Assembly: GCA_037892935.1 (NCBI GenBank)
Contig: JAYXKI010000001.1
Coordinates: forward strand, 1,302,001-1,366,000
DNA length: 64,000 nucleotides
Direction of reading: 5' to 3'
Source of the DNA: Phlebopus portentosus
Lineage: Eukaryota; Basidiomycota; Agaricomycetes; Boletales; Boletinellaceae
Below are positions 58,215 to 64,000 of this stretch, piece by piece (within the stretch, counting starts at the first letter, position 1; each line of letters begins with the position of its first letter). The position numbers and the translations under genes were made by a program. Under the pieces are notes generated by a model. That model saw nothing but the letters and a program-made list of their open reading frames with translations. It was not told the origin of the DNA and did not search any database.

Positions 58215-61200
58215 TCATGCTCCGACTCTATGCCGCTTGAATGCAGCCTCTACATCCGTCTTGGAGTATTCCAGAGAAACCCCTGTGTCCTTGTAACATT
58301 GATTGATATGCATTAGGAACAGGTCCGTCATGCGGAAGAGCTCTTCTTCACACGCTTTCCACACATCAGACATGACTTTGATGTTGGTAGTTGCCTCCGG
58401 AGCATCCGTATCTGTGAAATGTTTCTCGACACGCTTAAAGAGTGCATCAATGTTCTTCCGCACATCTTTTGCATCATACTCCTTAACAACACGTTTCAAA
58501 GCGGAGCGATTGTATGAGGAATTCTTGGAAACCTCTGTTGGCGCCGTGGTCTTTAGCATCCGATCGACTCCATCGAAAAAGTCCTGACAAAAACAGTTTA
58601 CGCGATGGTAAGAGGAATCATGAAGAAAAAACCCTACAATGATCTTTGCGAAAGAACGGCGCATGACCATTTTGACATACGCGCCCAAGTTCTCATCGTA
58701 GATCGTTTCAGCTCGCCTCTTGAATGCATTGACAGCAGTGATGTTGACCTGCGAGATCTCGGATATGAAATGGTGCATGTTTTCTTTATCGATCATGTTT
58801 GAGTAAGATCCGTATCGTGGGTTCATTTACGAACAGACAACTTACCTATGAGGATAACGTGATAATTGAGCTGGCCTTTATCCTCGCTCTCCCCATCTAA
58901 TTTCGCCATCTGCTTAAGACAATCGAACATACGCTGCACGATACGATCGTATGCAACATCAACGCTGTCACGGATCTCTAGGCCATCTGCACCACCAAGC
59001 TGACTCTCAATACGTGCAACATATACGGGGAAGTACTTGATAAAGTGCGCAACGCCTCGCCTCTTCTTCGCATCGAGCCTCGTTTGTTCGACGCCCTTAA
59101 TTTGTTCGTCCTTCCGGATATAGCGGCTCAGCATGACACAAAAAGAATAAAAGAACGATACTTACCACGTGGCGATCGAAAATAAGACGGAGGCGTTGAT
59201 GCTGCTTGTCAAGAACTCCGGCAAAGAAGGTATTCCCTCTATTTTCGGCTTCTGCGATCGCTCGTTCGAGTGAGGCAAGGACACCAACAATTTGCCTACA
59301 ATTAATGAGCAGGTAGTCTCAGGAGACCGCCTCCGGGCACTCACATATTGTCTTTTGCAAGCGCTGCATCGATGAACGCCTTGAGCTCCGTCGTCAGAAA
59401 TCCGAAAATGAGGTCCATGGCACCACGCAGAAGCTTCATCGTGGTATTGCTCAATCCAGCATATTGTGAGGCCTGTCGGCGGAAATAATGTTCAAGAGTC
59501 ATATAATCCGCAAAGGTGATCGCAGCGTCATTGATTAGGAGGAAATCCGCTATAAAAGCTCGCTCGTTGAATATCTGTGGCGCGATTTGCTCAAGTACAG
59601 TGTCGAGCACCTAGATAAACGTGTGTTAGACCGAGAGCCAAGTAACTGAACCTATAACACACTTCAAAGGGCTTCAATTTCCCACCGGACTTTTTGCCCT
59701 TCTCCTTTTCCTTCTTACCATCTAAGGGTGCGCGCACTACAGTACCAGCTCGACGAAGGCCTCCCGAAACTATGCCTTCCTTTTCCGTCGACGCGAAAGC
59801 TGACAGAAATCGGCATCGTTCAGCTCAGCTTTATATAAAAGGTTATCTGTAGCCAACCTTGTTCTGTCTCCTCTTCCGTCGCTTGTCGGATAAATTTACT
59901 GTATGCGGTCAATAAGGCTTTCACCTGTTTCGAATGCAGATCACTTGCGGCAGAGAAGTATGCCTTCGTATGAAAGGTAGGAATGTCAGAACAGAACTAA
60001 ACTCGATCAGCATTCATTGCTCACCGCGCAGATCTTTGAATACTTCGTCTCATCCATCTCTCGCAAGTAAAGCATGAGGCCGCAGTACCGGCCGAGATAT
60101 ACTTCTAATGGCTTGTGGTCGAGAACGACCAAACTTCCAATGTCGCTCGACGAAACGAGCCCATTTGTGTCGCCAAGCAGGAGATCGCTTTGGGCAGTGA
60201 ACATGATAGTAAGAAAGTCGAGGACGCGCTTGCAAAACTGGTTATTATGCATGCGATACTCGTCCAATCGTTCCATTGTAGCAGCCATGTCTGTCGGCGC
60301 AGCTTAGCTGAGAAGGTAAAATAAATTGACAAAATGGACATACCATTGTCTCGAGCAGCCAGAAGAGCCTTGTAGAGTTCTGTTGCAGCTAGCTCTAGTC
60401 TAGCTATGCCGTCATCTTTCTCGAGAGATTCTTGCGTCAATATCAGCAAGGTCTCCCGGTCTACATGCACCGTTTGCTAAAGTTTCGCATACAATCAGTG
60501 ATGATGAATTGGCAAGCCAAAAGAGGGATTTCATACCAGTAGTTTCTCAAGCTCGGCTAGGAGTTGCTGTTGGTTTTGTATCTGAACCTGCAGCCCCCGA
60601 TTTTGTGACTGTATGTATAAGATATCATCGCTGACGGCCTAAATGTCCAGGAATCAGCATTGACTCGCAATGGTCCACGACGACACAAACATTCAAGTGT
60701 ATCTTGTAAGAAGATACTGTCTTGTCCATTCCGTCAAGCTCCGCGATGGCTTCGTCTAGTCCCGCCAAGACCTTCGCTATTCGAACGTCATCTGATTCTA
60801 ATAAAGAATGGATATTTGCCTGAAGGAGAGCTTAGCAGCGTCCGCACAAATGAGATGTAACGGCGTACTCGTTCCAGCAGCCCTAATTCATCTAATAGCC
60901 TTGACTCGATAGCATCCGCTGGTCCTCTTCGAGACCGGGAGGGAAGACCATCTCCTAACCATTCGTAGCCTTCAAGCATTTCCTCAATATTTGACAAAGT
61001 TGCTGCAGCGGTGTCCCCTTCTCCTTCCCATACATCATCATCTTCTCCTTCACCTGTCTCAGGATTCACGTTCGCAGCACTTGAAGGTGGAGTGGCCTCT
61101 GCAGCAAACAAAAGACGATCCAATAGCGCCTGGTTTGCGGGATCAAAGAATGAGATGCGTGCATTTGCATCGCGTTTGCCCGGCTGCGATTGAGACGATT

Positions 61201-62620
61201 GCAGATTCATGGAGACAGCTGAAGGACTGACTTTCGCCACGCGCAGCGGTACCGGAGGTTCTGTAGTAGGAGTTGTAGCACGGTCCCGTTGAGAACGTCG
61301 CGAGGAAGTAGATGGCGCGGGGGAGCCTGCTCTTGGTGTTGCTGGGTTGCTACGCAGACGAGGCCCGTTTGAACTGCTAGGCCTAGCAAGTTCTGAAGTA
61401 GGCACTGAAGAGATAGGGGAACCGGTTGACGAAGCGGCACTAGAAAGCGACATCGCAACAGACATAGTGGAAGAAGTAGCGCCGCCGCCGGCAGTAGATG
61501 ATATAGACGGAACATCAAGCGAACCGTGGGGACTATAATGTGAGGACGTTTGGGATTGGACCTGAATTGGTCTTGCGCGCAGCGGTGAAGGCTCTTTTAT
61601 CCGGCTGGTAGAAGCCGGTGCCGGGCTCAGCGGAGAGACATTAATAGACGGGTATTGACTTGGGGAAGATGGTTCGAAGGAGCGTGCGGAAGAGCTTGCA
61701 GCATTCGAAGGCCTCCGGACTCTTCGAGAGCTTGCGCCTGAAGCAGACAGAGCTGGAGACGACGGTCGCGTGCCTCCCCCTCGAGCAGGTGATGCTGTAC
61801 GCGATGACGCACCAGCGGGAGACATAGGTCGACTGCTGACAAGGGGAAGACGCGGCCGCGTCTGCGGAATAGGAGACTCCGACCGTTGCGTTCCATTCGG
61901 GACTCGGGTACGCGAGGCGGATCTCGACTCGTTGATCATTGCAGTAGATTTGACAGATCGCAAGTCATTGCTTTCTACGTCGCGGGCCGAGGGTCGGACT
62001 AGAGTACCATTTCAAAAATGCTCCTATCGCGAGATTGCTTTACCACTCACATGCAGGTATGGGATCGAAGCCAGATATAAAAAGGCGGAATTGTGGTTCG
62101 CATGTTTCTTTGAACAGGAAATATACTTGACTTAGGAAGCGAATCTGGTCATCGACATCTGCTGTTTGCCACGTGTAGGTTCTAGCAAACGTGACAATTA
62201 TTTCCGGGGATGGTTGCTGTTATGATGGACATGATGAGTAAGAGAAAGTCGAAATAGCGACGAGAGCACCCACCCCGGTCGCCTCAGATTGCGGTACTTC
62301 GATCGCGCGCAGGTCTTCGAGTTTCCATGTCTTGCCAACGGAGAACGTGCCATTAGGGTTAAGGCGCGACTTGTGTATTAAGGGAGAATTGTCAGAGGTT
62401 CCTGCGTGGAATCAGACATGAAAAGAAAAGGGAGGTCGCACAACGCACTGGCAAGGATGATGTATCGAGCTTTCTCGCTGGCGCCGCCTCCGACTTGCTC
62501 GACTTCCCATATCTTGAGGTGACCAACGTAGTATTCTAGCGGGCCCTCGCCTGAAGCATTTCGCTTGTTGAAGACAGAGTCTATAATTTTCTTTCGAACA
62601 ACTGCTTCATGGTCGGACAT
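58215..62620 (-). CDS. SEC3: Exocyst complex component Sec3
   Basis: About 1,200 residues. The N-terminus (MSDHEAVVRKKIIDSVFN, GPLEYYVGHLKIWEVEQ, GKTWKLEDLRAIEVP and PEIIVTFARTYTWQT) is the cryptic PH domain that binds PIP2 and Rho GTPases. A 350-residue Ser/Pro/Arg-rich region (about 61000-61960) is followed by PADAIESRLLDELGLLERVRR and the Sec3_C helical rods (YCGLMLYLREMDETKYSKI, FADYMTLEHYFRRQASQYAG, FCQDFFDGVDRML, LNECY-type end near 58260). Sec3 marks the growth site and helps recruit the exocyst. The start is ATG at 62620. About a dozen introns. The gene converges on mS23 with 92 bp between stops. Confidence 0.9.
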
Positions 62621-62660
62621 CACAGAGTCGAGTCGCGAAGAAAGTTATATGAGTGTAGTT

Positions 62661-62684
62661 ATAATAATAATAATAATAATAATA
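62661..62684. repeat. (ATA)8 microsatellite
   Basis: Eight uninterrupted ATA triplets lie in the 93 bp between the SNAPC1-like stop and the SEC3 start, so they fall in the probable SEC3 5' leader or promoter. Confidence 0.9.
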
Positions 62685-62713
62685 TACACGAGGCGCTACA
62701 GCTAACGACACCA

Positions 62714-63974
62714 TCACGTGAGGCCACCGCCTTCCAGGAGCCCCAGCACTTTTCCTTCGCTCACGACAGATTCAACGCGACCTATTGCAGACAACTCACC
62801 ACCTTCCGTTCCGACCTCTAACCCTCGTTCTGCAGCCGCCGCATCGATCTCCTTCAGACGACGGAGCACTTGCCCACCCGCTCGATCAACAGCATCCGCG
62901 TGTTCGCTACCATGAAGCAGATTCACCACAGTCGCCTTCTTCTCACGATAAGAATCAAGCGAGACTATTGGACGCTGGGAAAGTGCAAAATGCGTCGTTG
63001 AGTCTGCTGCTATTGCCGGATCGGCCTCCAATGTCTCTTCATCTTCGGCATGCCATAATCCAGCTCCTCCAGCCGGGTCTAATCTGGCTGGAATAGACTC
63101 CAAGGGATAAGAGCTATTTTCCAGCCATCGATCCAGACCAACTAAGGCAGCACGCGTTTGTTGAGCTTTTTCTAATTTGACGGCCTCCCTTGTTTCTTCC
63201 TTCTTTTGCTGTTACCGTTGCCCTCTTCCAAGCCGAGTTCATTCCGGACTTCTTCTCGAGGGAGAATGCTCGGATTTTGCGCTTGTAATTCCGATTGAGG
63301 CAAGATTAGGAATCTTGGGCGAAGTATTTGCAAGATGTATTGTGCATGAGGCTTAAGGGCTGCTTGAGGTCCGTTCAGTGACTCTGGAAAGTCTAGTAGT
63401 CTCTCGAGAGTGTCTGCCGGCAGGTTAAGACGGAGCTGTAATTTCGATCTAAACCACTTACCTACGGGAATAGGTATTCCACGCGCAGACTGAAGCTGCC
63501 TAGGAATGGATGTGGAAGGCTGCGACATGTAAAAAGTGTATAAGGAAAATAATCCTACGGCTCGCATGGTAGGACTTTCCGTCGGTTCAGTGCATTCTAC
63601 AGATAATTTGTCGTCAGAAATACGATGAAACCAGAGTGATTTCTGCTTGTACCCAAGAAAACTCTGAGCACAGCGTTTAAAAGCGTTTCGCGCGCTCTAG
63701 GTTCAAGCACTTTCAGATGCAACCACTGCCAACCAAGGCGTGACCAAAGTTGCTTGAACAATATGAACGGTTCCAGAGTTCTCGTGTTTGCTCCATTCGA
63801 TTCGACAAGTTCGTCCAAGTGAGTGTGATAAGTCCGTGAAAATATTCTTTCCAGCTCTCGGATGTCGGCACGTAGAGCATCAACGAAGAGTGAAGAAGTG
63901 AAATATGCCGGCTGTATGGCAACCTCTCCTCGGGATGCACCAGATGAAGGCGCGACCTGTAGTGTTTGGGACAT
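62714..63974 (-). CDS. snRNA-activating protein complex subunit 1 (SNAP43)-like
   Basis: About 385 residues. The N-terminal half reads FVDALRADIRELERIFSRTY, PFILFKQLWSRLGWQWLHLK and, across an intron near 63597-63652, SPTMRAVGLFSLYTFYMSQP then GIPIPVGKWFRSKLQL. This matches the SNAP43 family pattern of an acidic/aromatic helix, a W...F region and a G-LY-LY-TQP motif followed by a P-x-V-x-W strand. A 44 bp intron (about 63168-63211) joins LEEGN|EKAQQTRAALVGLDRWL. SNAPc binds the proximal sequence element of snRNA genes for Pol II and Pol III. The C-terminal tail is Gly/Glu-rich. The start at 63974 (MSQTLQVAPSSGAS) lies 26 bp from the window edge, so an upstream exon cannot be excluded. Confidence 0.72.
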
Positions 63975-64000
63975 GAGTATCCAAGCGGCCTATTCGTAGT

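Overview
The window is nuclear DNA of a filamentous basidiomycete, most likely a plant-litter or wood-decaying agaricomycete. The reasons are dense intron-rich genes (introns mostly 44-60 bp, GT-AG), very short gene spacing, a secreted GH5 cellulase with a fungal CBM1, an agaricomycete-style F-box/LRR gene, and housekeeping proteins of clear fungal type. About 22 protein genes are supported. No tRNA, rRNA, CRISPR array, transposon or viral insertion was seen. All gene models were joined by eye from frame, splice sites and known family motifs, so outer limits are firmer than individual splice sites.

Layout, left to right: the 3' part of a Zn2Cys6-type transcription factor (1-1786); a Mit1/CHD-type chromatin remodeler (2057-8538); mitoribosomal uL24m (8832-10149); a degenerate RNase III plus dsRBD protein (10424-11542); an unresolved 1 kb stretch with a doubtful minus-strand gene; a Uls1/Rad5-type SNF2-RING protein with SUMO-interacting motifs (12620-17053); LDAH-like hydrolase (minus) and exocyst SEC8 (plus) sharing a 147 bp promoter; a long LYR-motif protein (minus) diverging from a CBM1-GH5 endoglucanase (plus); ribosome biogenesis genes LSG1 and RRP5 in tandem; a Kelch/coiled-coil Tea1-type polarity protein (minus); a lipase and S-formylglutathione hydrolase (plus); an FHA-Chk2 kinase, an unknown disordered protein, an F-box protein and replication factor SLD2 (all minus); proteasome subunit RPN5 and mitoribosomal mS23 (plus); exocyst SEC3 and a SNAPC1-like snRNA transcription factor (minus).

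There is no obvious biosynthetic cluster or new multi-gene system. Loose functional themes are polarized secretion (SEC8, SEC3, Tea1-like), genome maintenance and checkpoint (Uls1-like, Chk2-like, SLD2, Mit1-like), and ribosome production (LSG1, RRP5, two mitoribosomal proteins).

The most distinctive features are in gene architecture. Micro-exons of 8, 9, 13 and 18 nt encode parts of catalytic or binding motifs (the kinase HRDLK loop, the helicase motif near the arginine finger, the CBM1 fold), and the LSG1 start codon probably lies in an ATG-only coding exon. Also notable are an RNase III domain that has lost every catalytic acidic residue, a 30 bp perfect hairpin with CGG half-sites in the cellulase promoter, and ACGCGT boxes in the SLD2/RPN5 bidirectional promoter.
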